DNA from: Torreya grandis | Lineage: Eukaryota > Streptophyta > Pinopsida > Cupressales > Taxaceae | DNA length: 64,000 nucleotides | Direction: 5' to 3' | Assembly (NCBI GenBank): GCA_037957365.1 | Contig: JARHVA010005491.1 | Location: 1,115,501-1,179,500, forward strand | Shown: positions 23,997-38,372 of the stretch, one piece after another | Numbering within the stretch: the first letter of the stretch is position 1 | How the letters are laid out: every line of letters begins with the position of its first letter | The notes under the pieces: generated by a model | Told to the model about the DNA's origin: nothing | What the model saw: the letters and a program-made list of their open reading frames with translations, nothing else | Database searches by the model: none | Position numbers and translations under genes: made by a program

Positions 23997-25177
23997 TTTT
24001 GTAGTGAAGTGTGTCATTTAAGTAGGCACAATGCTTGGTCATGCATGTAACTATATTTATCAAACATTCCTAGGGTTAAAGGAGTTAGGTGCAAGGGAAA
24101 CATGGTCTAGCACACAACATTTAAATACACTAGTGTGTTGGCATCAATTTCACATAACATATGAACCTTATGCACTCACCCAAAGTGCAATAGCAAAGGG
24201 ACTATGTCCATATTGGGCTAGTTACATCATGACACAGTCAAGGATTGTGTAGGGTGTAATGGTTCAAGAGATTCACTGGGTCTCTGGTGTAGAGGCTCAA
24301 AAAAATAATTTCATCAATGCATGCTCAAATAGAGGGGGTCAAGACCTTATCAAGGCATACAAGTAAAGGAGTCCACATGGGGAGTCTATTGATCCTAAGG
24401 TTTTCATTTGGTGTTGGGTCTAACATAAGGGATTTTGTGGTGGGTAAGAGGACTATGTGGCATGAGGGCACCACTTACTACTAGAGTTGATTCCTAGTTC
24501 ATCAACATTATTCATGGGGAGATAAATTCACAACTCAATAATCTACAATGCAATAACATATAACACTAGAAATTAATATTCATCTATTAATATCTTGTAC
24601 ACATTATAATAACTAGTAGTAGCTTTCATTGTTTAATGTTATTTTTACTAATGCTAAAGGCTCATAGATGAGCATGGCTTACATTTGCTACATAACACTC
24701 AAGAATTAATTCCTCTATCACTCTCAAATCTACTATAGCTTCACTATTAATGGTCTCTCCCTTTTCTCATAGAGGTTTCCTCCTTTATATAGGCACTAGC
24801 CACTCTTCTTGTTGACAAGATATGCACATGCCAAAGGATGGGTAGTTGTGAGCTTGTTGGCTCTAGTAAACCATGTAGGACAACAAGGGCACATGTTAAG
24901 GGCCAAGATATCAGTCAAGGTTATATGCCTACCTACTCCACTACTCTAATATTTATGTTCTTTGAGGCTCAAACTATCATGTGTAAGACTAGGTAAGTAT
25001 GCGTCAAGACTTGTGACACTATGCAACAATCAACCAACTAGCACTGGGAATCTAGGAGTGTATCTATTTGGAACCACAATGTCTAAAAGAAGTCCTTAAC
25101 TTCCTCTATGGGTCTCCATGCATTGGGGTTAGTCTAGCGAGTATAGGATCAAGTCTTCTCCAAAAGGGATCCCAACA
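23997..25177 (-). repeat. 5' LTR of element C
   Basis: Pair of 14,825-16,007. The plus strand ends GGGATCCCAACA, giving TGTTGGGATCCC as the start on the minus strand. A TATA-like TATATAAAGG lies on the minus strand at 24,782-24,791. The same candidate is kept in the other LTR. Confidence 0.92.
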
Positions 25178-25182
25178 TCCAT

Positions 25183-26440
25183 CTCTTTACCAATGCCCTT
25201 TTTCCTAAAATTCCATATTAGGTTTGCACTCTCTCTCTCCACATACCTTGGAGGAGGTTATTGATCAATTTAAAAGACAAGATTTCCTTATGTTTCAATT
25301 CTATCCACCCTAACCTTTTATGGGTCCTCATCTCTTACTTAAGAAAAAAATCATAATGTTACCAATGATGGTGTTATAGATTCTTATGAAAACATTCAAA
25401 ATGTTCAAGCTATCATTCCTACTCCATTAAAACTATCTCCCCCTTCTCAACAATATGCCAATCCTCAATTATCATCATAAATTTACATTAATGTTCATAA
25501 ACCTTTATCCTTAGCTAAATTTCTTAAGCATCTACCTAGGCCTCTTCCATGATATCTTGACCCTACCCATCCTATGAAATCCTAGTATGATCCTAACAAG
25601 TTTTGTTGGTTTCATGCTAGTTAGGGTCATTCTCATAGGACCTGTACACAACTTCTTAATTTAGCTATGGAATTTATTATTGTTCCTAATTTTTATCATG
25701 ATTCTATCATTAGAAAGAGTCAACACTCTTATGAAATTGCTTTCAAGGATTATAAATCACATGATAAAACTCAAGCCTTAAACCAAGCTAATGTTCATTT
25801 AACTATCTATAAAGACCCTCTTCTTAATCATCAACCTATTCAAGATAAAGCCACCCCTTTCACTAATAATGTAGAAAGTCTAGTTTAACCCACTTCTAAA
25901 TAAAATGTGATCAACATGACTAATATGCAAAGGTTTGTTGATTTTATATATTCTCAGCCTATCTACACTCCATCTAGAACATACAATATTATCCAGGATT
26001 CTTCTCCAAATCATTTAAATTAGTTGGGGATAAATGACCTTATAACTTTTAATTATTTTATTTTTTATTATCCCTTAGATAACACTTCCCATTATATTTC
26101 ATCCGCTCTTATATCATCTTATAAAACTAATGATACTCAAATTTATACTAACACTTCTTCTACCAATTCTCAAAATCAACCTTAATCAAATACTTCATCA
26201 TCACAACATGATTTAAAACTTTGTTCTAAAACTTCTTCTTATCAAGAAAAATTACAATGCACTTTGGCTCCTCCTTTCAAGAACCTCCTTAATCATTATG
26301 TACCTATATCTAACAATCTTCCTATGGGTTATTATGAGTGCGATCCCATCATGGAACTCACTAATCTCCCATACCAAATTCCATTCCTTAAGCTTATGAA
26401 GAATTCTTCATTTCATAGAAACCATCTTATGTAACTATTA
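25183..26440 (+). pseudogene. gag of element B, C-terminal part with CX2HX4HX4C motif
   Basis: Continuation of the element B gag after the nested element. It resumes with LFTNALFPKIP and THTLEEVIDQF-like sequence. Near 25,500-25,600 is KFLKHLPRPLP and DPTHPMKSQYDPNKF. At about 25,603-25,650 is CWFHASQGHSHRTC, a CX2HX4HX4C motif found in many plant Ty3/gypsy Gag proteins. An open stretch at 25,667-25,888 follows (AMEFIIVPNF), then Ser/Thr/Asn/Gln-rich linker to the protease. In-frame stops occur where Gln would be expected (for example within ASQGH). Confidence 0.75.
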
Positions 26441-26446
26441 TTTGAT

Positions 26447-27030
26447 ATGAATGTCTCTCATCCTCTACTAGTAGGATGGGAGGTAGACTTATATAGATCC
26501 ATGGATAGTATATTAAAACAATGTGAAGAGTTGTCCATCAATGTTGATGAAACTATGAACACTTTTCTTTTCTCAAAATTTCCTTTATCTTATATGATTC
26601 ATAATGATATTATGATTCATGTGGATGATATTACCTTATTAATTAGTGTTCAAATAGGTGATATCCAATTTAAGCATACATTGATTGACAAAGGTTCTAG
26701 TACTTACATTGCCTCTCTTAACTTCATTAAGACCCATGGATATTCACAATGCAATATCATGTCTACATGCAACACCTTCTAAGGATATGATAGAAGGTAA
26801 ATGCCTCATTTATGTTATGTTTGGCTTCCCATTATTGTCCCACCTATCACTATTCACATGAAGGTTATGATATTTAACTTTCCCCTTTCTTATAACATCT
26901 TGCTTGGTAGACTTTGGGCTCACTATATGATAGTTATTGCTTCTTCCACCTACCAATGCATTAAATTCCCTCATAATGAAGCCATTCATAAGATAAAAGG
27001 TGACATTAACCCTTGTAATTTTGAATAATT
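26447..27030 (+). pseudogene. Retropepsin-like protease of element B
   Basis: Aspartic protease of a Ty3/gypsy element in two adjoining open stretches, 26,447-26,782 and 26,801-27,028. The active-site region reads TLIDKGSSTYIASLNFI near 26,680-26,730. It has D-K-G in place of the D-[ST]-G triad, so the general motif is clear but one residue has changed. The C-terminal flap and core follow as MIFNFPLSYNILLGRLWAHYM near 26,866-26,928 and STYQCIKFPHNEAIHKIKGD. This matches the SYNILLGRPW block of plant gypsy proteases. It sits directly after gag. The frame break between the two stretches is a small indel. Confidence 0.8.
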
Positions 27031-27650
27031 CTAAGACTTTGGTATCTTCAAAATTCATACTCTTGATACTTTGCCCAACATTCCATTTCATGAGTCTCAA
27101 TATCTTAATTTTTCTTTTAATTCAACCCAAGGTTACAATGGACATCCTGAACTCATTGGGAGCATTCCTCCTAACCTCTTAGATTACAATGATGATGAGC
27201 CTAATGAGATTAACCTAAATATTAAAAATTATAATCTCTTTCCTCATCTCATCTTCTAGCTTCCTATTTGCTTGCATCTTTCTTCTTGCAAGGCTCCTTG
27301 CAATGATATTCTCATAGTCTTAACCAAGACTCAACATTCTATTCACCACACTTCCTCAGATGAAAATTTTATCCCTAATTGTGTCATTTATCTTCATACC
27401 CTTAATTATGATGATGGTTATTCCCTTAATGATTAACTCTTAGGTGGTCTTGTATAGGCCCATGATTTCAAGATTGTCTATTATCATTCTTCTTTACTTG
27501 AGTCTTTTCATGTATCTTCCCATATTCCTTCATTTACAATTCTTAATTTTAGTATTTTTCCTCTTTATTAGAGGGTAGAGATGGAACCAACACCTCTAGT
27601 TTTTAAGGATCCTCATAAGAGTATGCTCATGGATCATGCTATGACTGTGT
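27031..27650 (+). pseudogene. Coding-like tail after protease in element B
   Basis: Coding-like plus-strand sequence continues after the protease (LDTLPNIPFHESQYLNFSFNS near 27,055-27,120, then DDEPNEINLN). It fades out near 27,640 (VFKDPHKSMLMDHAMT). No RT motif follows. It may be the protease-RT linker, truncated before RT, or the true end of a gag-PR-only element. Confidence 0.5.
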
Positions 27651-28289
27651 AAGAATAAAACCATTTCTTGAAATTTTTCATAATTCCTAGCTTGAATTAG
27701 TGTGATAAATTTAAGACAAATATTTTGCCAAATTTTTTTCTCTTCTAATTCCCAACATGATTTAGTATAATTGGTTAACTGAATTAATTTATGTTTATAC
27801 CATTTGCGCCCTTTTACATTATTTTTCATACTTCCCAATGTGATTTAGTGTGACTTTACTTATTTTAATTTGGTGAAAAAATGTTTCACTTTGGTTTAAA
27901 AACAAATTCCGTTTTACCATCTTGTTTTACCATTGCTTGGAATTTATACTTAGTCATTTTAATATTATTACACATTTATTTACTTGAAATAGTGTGTAGT
28001 ACATTTTTGATTATTTATATTTTACCAAGTCATTTTGCCTATTTCTTTGTAACCATGCATGTGTTTTACATAATGCTAAAAAGGAAATGACATCTCATAT
28101 ATTTCCTATAACATATACAATAAACAACTAAATACATATGATAGAAAGAAATATATCTAAAGCATCAACAACCACAACCATAATAATGACAACATACACA
28201 ACCAACATAAATATGCCAAAATTATACATCATATATATACATCTCATGAGTTTTGATACAACAATACATCCATATATACAATGATCTAT

Positions 28290-29830
28290 CTCTATGGCTA
28301 GCTCCCATCCTATCTATCTCATGGCCTAGACATGATACTTACTAAGGCCTTGGTTTGACTCCTCCAAATATTATGTTGTAAGGAGGATATCCAAGTTCTC
28401 AATCCCTCTTCCTATCCCTATAGATACACTATTTACAATTGTGCCTATGCCAACTGAACCTGGGTCACTGTATGAGCCTTAGTCAACTAGGTCTATATCA
28501 TCGTATGTGATTATGTCATATACATCACTATATCTTGATGAATAGATCTCTCCTCTATTAGGGTCTATCATGTTCATATATTACCTACACCCATATCTAT
28601 TGGTGGCTACATCCTCTTCCTCTATACTCGTATCTACCTCATTGCCTCCACTACTAATCTAAATAAACTCACCTAAGTTGGGGTAAATGGTACACTTGGG
28701 TCCTTTAATGTATTAGGATCATATGACTAGAAAGTCTCATCTAGGACATAATGGAGTGCTCCCTTCATAAAGGACTCCCATCTCTCCTCCTCATCCTTAA
28801 CTACACCTACAAAATCACATCCAAATAGATATTATATCAATGTCATATCTCACAATATATATCTACCTTTAGTCTCTATTTCTAAATAAAAGTTTAAGTA
28901 AATAATTTAATCATCTTTATTACCTATCTATGTCTCAACCACTATGGTCTCACCATCCATGCAACTACCTAACCTATTATCTCTATTCATGTGGCCTTTT
29001 AGCATCTCCTCCTTAGGTCACCTCCTTAGCTCAAATATAGTTGTCATGGTTCACATCCACCTTAGCCTATGCTTGAGTGCTTATCTATAATATAACTCTC
29101 CTCTACCTCACCTACTAGGTCATAAGGAATGGGTATAGTCTCCAATATCTCCTACTACTACCTCCATCGATACCATGTCCTCGGTAGTATTATCTCATCT
29201 CATTACAAAGCTAGTGGTGGTATCTCTAGTACTAATGCCTCTACATCTCGCTCCTCCTACTCTATATCATTATTATCTAGTCCATGGCCACTAATGATTT
29301 AGTTTGAGTGTCTACATCATCACTAGTTGTCTTAGTGCCTTCGTCACTCATGACTCTCTCAAATACTAAGCCCACTAGTCAAGCATCAACATCAGTGCAA
29401 CTAGATGAGGTAATCTTATCTATCTTGGCACTCATGCCACTAGATGTGGCTCTTACCAGCAACTATAATGTCAAATAACCTCTATATTCACTATAGCTAG
29501 TGAAACTATGTACCATCTTGGCCATGTAGTCACCATGTGCCCATATAGTGACCACATTATGTTTATGCATCTCACCATCTACAGTACAAGCATAGAAGAC
29601 ATGACCCATGCTACTTGGTCCTCTCTCCATCTCTATACTTGAGGAAAACTATCATCGACCACATGTGAAAATACAACCAACCAATACATGAGAAACCTCT
29701 CATATATCTAAGATGTCAACAATAGATTGAACCTATAGATTTATGCCCTCTGACCAACACTTCATATAGATCACGTACAAGATACACCTAGATGACATAA
29801 CCTAGATCATATAGTATGCCCTACTCTAAA
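28290..29830 (-). pseudogene. Antisense coding-like region between protease and 3' LTR of element B
   Basis: The minus strand, opposite to gag and protease, has a run with few stops for this window. It includes a segment with Cys/His residues (SSMGHVFYACTVDGEMHKHN near 29,620-29,560), HGDYMAKMVHSFTSYSEYRGY after it, SCTDVDA, and EERWESFMKGALHYVLDETF near 28,790-28,730. I do not recognise it. It may be an antisense ORF of the element, as some plant Ty3/gypsy lineages carry, or a fragment of another element inserted here. No edges or target duplication were found. Confidence 0.35.
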
Positions 29831-30528
29831 CCCATTTCTTGTTTTGATATTTTATACCTATAGAATATAATTTTATTCCATTCTAATATCCATAAATGCT
29901 AAAAATTACATTTTTCTAGAAATTCAACAAAATACTCAAAAATTTGCTTAAAATTCATAGTTGCATACCTGTACTGCACCTGCTACCACTCCTAGAACTC
30001 ACTCTCATATATCCTATAATATCCTCACCATATTAGTTCCTTTTGTCTCTAGATATATTTTTATCTCCTTCAAAATTCAAAATAACCAAATGACTTCTCT
30101 TTCCCATATTTAAAAACACTTTTGAGCAATTCCAATTCCTTAATTATTTTCTTGAAGATTCCTTCTTTTGCCAATATATTTGTTTCTACTCATCCTTTTT
30201 AAAAACCATAAAATGCATTGGATTAATGATGACATATAGAATATTTTCCACTATCATAAGCTTATATTCTAAAAAAAAATTATTTTTGGCTATTTTTTAC
30301 ACTAAGTTCTATAGGTTTGCCTAGTGTTCTTTGCATCTCTTGTAGTCTACTTATTTATCTAAAACATTAAGTATGTAAAGGTATATGTTTTTCAATTTTA
30401 TATTTTCATTTATATTTTTTTTCACTTACTACACTTAGCATTAATTTTATGTGTTATCATGTTTTGTTTCCTAAAACACCATCATGTGTTATAATTATGT
30501 GATAGTGATGAGATTCAAGTGGGTTATA
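29831..30528. other. Non-coding end of the element B internal region
   Basis: AT-rich, no recognised gene. The last bases before the right LTR (AAGTGGGTTATA) are at best a weak purine tract. Confidence 0.4.
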
Positions 30529-31898
<1,370 letters not shown>

Positions 31899-34800
31899 CA
31901 CATCAAGATTATGAGAAACAATAAAAATAAGAACATGAATAATATGAGAAATAAAAATAAATGAAGAATATGAAATGGGGAGGAAAGATAAAATATATCA
32001 ATAGAACAAGGAAAAATAAAAATCATGGCTAAACATAAATTTGAGGAGGAACTAGAGGGAAAAAAGAAAAGGAAGGATGAGGAAAATTAGAAAAATAAAA
32101 ATTGGGAAAAGAAAGGTTAGAGAAATAAAGAAGATAAATAGAAAAATTAAAGAGATAGAAAATAATAATGAAAAATTAGTTGCATAAAATGAATAAGAGA
32201 GAGGAAAAGGGTAGGATATACCACTACACAAAATCATAATCTAAAAATAAAAAGGTAATAAGAATCCACAAAAATAGTAGAGATGGAAAATAATAAGGTG
32301 AGAGCTATAACCATGGAGAGAGATAAATATAAATGATCAATTGAATAAGTAAAAAGTAATGTGTCATCCTAAGTAATGTCACCACCCATCCCCCCATAAA
32401 GAATCACCACACCATCCACACCTTAATCCAATATAACTACCTAATTCCTTAGTCCTCAAGACTCAGTCACCAAATTTAAAGCTATTTTAGCCAAATGCCA
32501 GAATATGAAAAACATCCAATTGGTGTGAACTATGATATAATCCACAACTCAACACACCAATATCAATATCAAAAAGTTATCTCTAGTATAAAAACAACAC
32601 TTGGTTACTTTCTTTTAAGAAAGTGAAAATAATGTTTGCATGCATTGATGTGTTATTTTTTAGGAATCTATTTAGAATGTCATAAATAAAATATCTAATA
32701 CATGTCCACAATATTATGTTGATCCAAAGTGGTCATTCGAACAACACCTTCTATAAATAGCTCAAATTTTGATCAACCTTTGATTGTTATTAGAGGCAAA
32801 TAAGAAAAATATTCAAGAAATTATCATGGAAGAGTTTAAGTTCAAATAAAGAACACGCCCATTAGAATATATTTCCAAAAATTTAAATATACAAGTCAAA
32901 AATTACTTCTTTTTTTTTCAATAAATTTCAGATGCCAATACTTAATTTGAATTCACCCTAGGGTGATTGATAACAATACATGCATAAGATAAAGATATAG
33001 ATAATTTGGGAGAACTTAATCAAGACACATCCATATATGGAATTAATAATGATCACAAATGCATAAAAATGAAACAAACTATATATTTGGGGGAGTAATT
33101 CCATGAAAAATAAGAACAATGAGCTTAACCCATTATATACCTCATAAAATATAGCAGCCTCATCAACCAAATCATGCAAGAATTGGAAAAAGTAACTAAA
33201 AATATTGAGAATTCCTATAATTCATTTGCCACTCATCCCCACCACATGACATTGATAAATATATTTGTGAGAACATTTTATTAGAATAAAAAATACAAGA
33301 GGGAAAAGAAATACCTTATATAATGTAAAACTTTTGAGGCCAAATTAACTAAAAATCACATACAATTTCTACAACCAAATAAAAGTGCATAAGAGTGTAG
33401 GATTCTTCATTTTTGCATGTCTTGAGGGTGAGACAAATTTTGTGTTTGGGAATGACATTGTATGGAGAATACAATTAAATAATGGGGAATATTATGAATA
33501 AAACAAAATATCATATAATATTTTGTGTGATAATATTATACTCATAAAATTAAATCATTCAAGCATATGATCATACCATGACATTTGACAACTAAATAAT
33601 CCATTTGTGGTATTGGTAGTAGTTCACACCATATCACAAAGAAGAATATAAATCAATAGTCATGAGGAGAATATGTTTCTATTAGTATTTTATATTTTAT
33701 TTATACTTGAATAATTAATCTTATGAAAATCACCCTAATTTGAGTATATATTATGACATACACATCTGTATTCACTAATTATGGATTTAATAAAAATTGA
33801 AGTTACACATCATTATTTATGTTATATGTTCTCAATGTTCTATTTAGATATGTTTAACATAGGAAGAATATTAAATTAATGCATAAAGGATAATTATCTT
33901 TTGAAATTAGTATCATTTTAGATAATTTAACTCCAAAATCATGATATATCATAGATTATATGTCAATACCCTATTGCATGCCAAACCATGAATACTCTTG
34001 TACACATAATTGTAGCCTTCCCCATGATCATGTATTATATATATTAAAAAAGATACATTTTTACAATGATTATGACATTGCATATTAATTATCCATATCT
34101 TATTATTTTTCATTTATCCTCTATTTTCCATGATTTATTTTTTTGTCTCCAATATAACTCTTCACTATAGGTTGAATTCTCTTCAACTCATCTCCTTTTA
34201 ACATTAGATCCATTCCTTTCAAGAACAAACTCATACATCATATTCCATAATTTATGCCACCCAAAGGGCCTTCTTATTCCATTTTGATATTGCTCATAGA
34301 TTCCTCTTATGTAGAATTTTTATCCTCACATCCCCTTCCAATTATCACTACTCTATCTTTAATTTTGCCTCTAGTTGGCACTCACTCCATCTCATCCACC
34401 TTTCTAATAGGAACATTCTCAGCTACATGTACGTAAATTTTTTTTTGGTTGTGCACCATAGTATGTTTTTGGAGACAACACAACTTATTTCCTTCCACAA
34501 CAAAAATCCTTTCCTTATTTGGCTACAATTCCTTAAGTGAAGTTTCATCAAGATATAATTCCTATAGAGACTTCCCTTCCTAGGTTCCTACTACTATCAC
34601 TTCCTCCCAATCTTCAGTGAGGATTTGTTATTCTAATGATTGTGTAAAATATTATTACAATATATTTATCCATAGAACATACTCACACAACTCAAAATGT
34701 GTCTCCCATTTCATGTCACATTTATAGGGAAACTTATCTTTTATAATGTTATGACTCATGGCTTCAGTATTACTTCACCATAGAGGTTAATCTTATAGTT

Positions 34801-36065
34801 AAACCACTTGAATTAGTAGCTTGGAAACCATATATTCCTGGCACTATACCCTCTTATTTCTCTTTCATATTATTCTTTCTTCTAGGTCTCTCAATTACAT
34901 TATTTTAATATCACATAAAATCCATATGTTAAATTCACCTTATTGGAGTCTTCAACACCTCATCATGAAAAAGAATGTTACACATCTAATACCCACTCCA
35001 TCATATACTTAGTGCCTTATCTTCATAAGAACATTGGCACTTTAGATTTATCTTAAATTCCTACTAACCTTAAAACCTTTTTGGTTTCATTTATATGGGT
35101 ATTATCCTTCTTATTCACGATACTATTGCTCCCAAAAACTATTTTAGCCTCTTGATGATCCTCTCCTAGATTTATAGTACTTTTGATGTTATTATCTCTA
35201 TCATCCTCCATATCTATGAATCCATGTCATGTATTACCTCTTATTTTTATTGATCATTATTATTTATATCTATTTATCTACCTATCTATTCTTAATGGAA
35301 AAAAGAATTCTCTTTATCACTTTATACCAAACTCTCTGATTAGAAGATGTTTCTATTATTTGTGTACTCACTATTATCAATAAAATTTGCCCTCTTGGGA
35401 ACTTAGTTCAAGCCTTCCAAATTTGATGTAACATAGAAACACCTCAAAGTTTTGGGTACCCTATTAAAGAGATGAATCTCTATGTTAAAGGGATATCTCC
35501 ACTTGATGAATCACTTAGGATCAAACACTAATCTACCACTTGATAGGAAAAGAGAGAGAAACCTATTCTATTGGAGGTGATGTACCAAATATTATTTTAC
35601 CAGTACTAACCAGTTATAAATTCACTTCAAATAATAGACTAACCTACACATGACACTAATCCAAATCTACCTCTCTATGTCAATGTTTCTCATGAAGGTT
35701 ATCAAGAATGCTTGGGATAGGAGGACTATTGAAGAGGTCATGAATTGAAACTAATGAAATGACAACTCACTAAACCTTTAGCACTCCCTTTGGACACTTC
35801 AAGAGATTTGAAAAAATTATTCCAAACAAAACATGAATGACAAACAAGGAAAAACATGCAAAGGAAGCAAGACTATCACTTAGCAACATCAACTACTTAA
35901 GCATGCATATTGAAAAAATTCCATGGTGAAGGTAATACTAGATTATTCTCATTGATAAAAGTCTAAAAATGGGTAGGTCTTCATCATACCTAGGTGGAGG
36001 ATATAAGCATAGCCAATCAAGGATCAATATATAAAGTGTGATAAGAAGGAGAGAAGGGCATATGT

Positions 36066-36067
<2 letters not shown>

Positions 36068-36122
<55 letters not shown>
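36068..36122. repeat. AT then AG compound microsatellite
   Basis: (AT)n from about 36,068 to 36,105 followed by (AG)n to 36,122. No gene context. Confidence 0.98.
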
Positions 36123-36123
<1 letters not shown>

Positions 36124-38000
36124 CATAAATTTCCAAAAGGAGATAAAATAAGAAGAATGTATGAAACTAATACATCAGGTCCTCAAATATAAGTGTTAGT
36201 ATTTTAATGATGCTCTTATACTCTAAGTGGCATGGAAGTTTCAAACCTTGCTTGACACCTTGCCTAGCTTTACAAAAATTCCCTTTGCCTTGGATTGTGA
36301 AATGAAAAGTCAACTTATTAATGGTAAAGTAACATTGAGTTACATATTTTCTATAATCTTGACACATTTCAACTAATCTCTAAAATTTCCCTTTGACACA
36401 TCTTCATTCTCATGCTAGGTGTCTAGAAGTCTCTTTGTCTCACTAGGCCAATTTTTCTTACAATTGTAGAAACTTTAATTCATTTTATAAAATTCATATC
36501 TCTCCATTGATGGAATATTAAAATCATATCAAACCTAAAAAATTCATTTTTAAGTCTCAAACCACCCCCAAGAACTCGTTCTACACCAAAACCACTCATT
36601 TGGCTTCATTTCTAGTAGCCCTAAAAATGTGTAAACCTCCTTGTGTAGAATAATACATGGAGGTTATTAAGAAATTGAGAAAATATTAGTACCTTGTATC
36701 CCCTTATAAATTCATGTCAAATTTTATGTCTAAAACCTAAGTGGAAGTGTCATTTTCCACCTTTCCCTCCTCAATTAGGCCTCATTGCCTAGAAGCCTAT
36801 TTTTCTACTTAAAATATGTCCTTCACATTTGAAACTACACAAAATAATGTGATTCAATTTAAATATCCTATCAAAAACATCCATGTCAAATTGATTCTAT
36901 GAGACCCTATGAAAGTGTGAGAACCATGAAATGGCCTTGAAACCTAGTATCATTTTAGGCCTATTTGAGATTGCCTTGGAAATTGGAGTTAGTTGGATCA
37001 CTTATAGGATGTAATATGCATATTTTTTTATTTAATAAATTAAATACATCTTAGGTTAAATATAAAAAACAATTTTAAAGTGTCTAACCTTTCAAAACTC
37101 CTATAAAACACCAAGAACCTTATAAAATAATGCATTTATTATAGTCTGTATAATTAAATGTATAGACAAAGTACAACTAGAGAATATAATTAGAGTAACA
37201 AATAATTTACAATATTTTTTACGATAAACTTAGGTTATAAAATGTTATTTATAGGTTTATCTCTCTCAACTAGTCACTTTCAAGGTTTTAGGAGGGTTTT
37301 AAGCATGTTTTATTCTTAAGGATATTTCATAAAGAACATATCCTCTTTGTTTCTCATAATTTCAAGATATTATAATTATGAAACCCATAAACCACCTACA
37401 AACACCATTGGGTCCCATGAAAACCTTAGGAGAGTTATAAGTGAAAGATGGTGTCTCTCATATTACAAGCAAGCCATTAGAAAGGGTCTAAGCTCTTGAA
37501 ATTTATTGATGAAGGTCAAGGATATAAAACATCAAAAAATTACATGAATTTTTGGTTTATGGAAATTATTAACTTCTCTAATATTAATGTATCTCCATGC
37601 ATCAGGGTCATGTCATCACCAAGTAAGAGAATATTATTCTTGAATGATATCCATGCATGAAGGGATCTTGAAGAGGTATTAAGGCCAAATTATCACTTTT
37701 ATTTCTTCCCCTATTTGTATGGTCTTTTAATACTTGTGACAACATTTTAAATTCATTATTTCATTAATAATCTCATGTCACCTTTGTCAAATCACCCCTA
37801 TTATGAATATAATATAGGTTTGCCTATGTATGTTGGGCTTACTAGGCTTAGGTATAATCTTCAATATTTACCTCACTTTAGTTATTTGAGGTTATTATCA
37901 AAACATATTAACATATACATCATCGTAATATATAATTTAATCCTTCCATAATTGTTTATGTTGTTTAAGACAAGCATCCATTTATAATTGATCAAGCCGA

Positions 38001-38372
38001 TAGGCCTGTAGGCCTCATTAGATGTGTGGGTAGGGTTTAAAGAGTTAATTTAATCATCTTATTAATTCTATAGACTATATTTAGAAATAATTACCATTAA
38101 ACCATACCTAAATATCTTACATTTATTTGAAACTCTCATAAGCCTTCAACTCTTTTAAAACAAACAAGCTCTCTTGGCAATATAGGTAGGCATGTAGACA
38201 TCCATTTGACTGTGTGGGTAGGGTTTGGATGAAATTTATCTTTGATCATCTTATCTAAACCCTTATTAAATTCCATTTAGTTTTATAACCTTAGTTAGTG
38301 TCATTAATTTATCATTTTTTCACCCAAATTCCCTTCTCACTGACTATAGGTGAACCTTTCTTTCTCAAACTC
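38001..38372. repeat. Two diverged tandem units of about 186 bp
   Basis: TAGGCCTGTAGGCCTC then TGTGTGGGTAGGGTTT at 38,001, and TAGGCATGTAGACATC then TGTGTGGGTAGGGTTT at 38,187, each followed by an ATCATCTTAT phrase. The unit ends are unclear. Similarity is strong only over about 80 bp. Confidence 0.4.

Larger units (their letters stand above)
14825..25177 (-). mobile_element. LTR retrotransposon C, Ty3/gypsy, nested in gag of element B
   Basis: A 10,353-bp element on the minus strand with LTRs of 1,183 and 1,181 bp and TSD TCCAT. Minus orientation follows from four things: the pol reading frames, a TATA-like CTATATAAAGG on the minus strand in both LTRs, the purine run beside 16,008, and the TGG-containing sequence beside 23,996. 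Order in its own direction is 5' LTR (23,997-25,177), gag, a deletion, RT thumb, RNase H, integrase, an extra coiled-coil ORF, 3' LTR (14,825-16,007). LTR identity by eye is about 80-85%. It is younger than element B, which it interrupts. Confidence 0.9.

Noticed and set aside
32052..32237. Hydrophobic 61-codon minus-strand frame, possible membrane peptide
   Set aside because: Comes from a purine-rich plus strand, giving Phe/Leu/Ile only by composition.
34254..35383. Several plus-strand frames of 60-66 codons in the 34-35 kb stretch
   Set aside because: They are in different frames, rich in Leu/Ile/Ser from composition, and do not join into a recognisable protein.
36068..36122. AT-rich tract as a possible replication origin or matrix attachment site
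   Set aside because: It is a simple AT/AG microsatellite with no supporting context.
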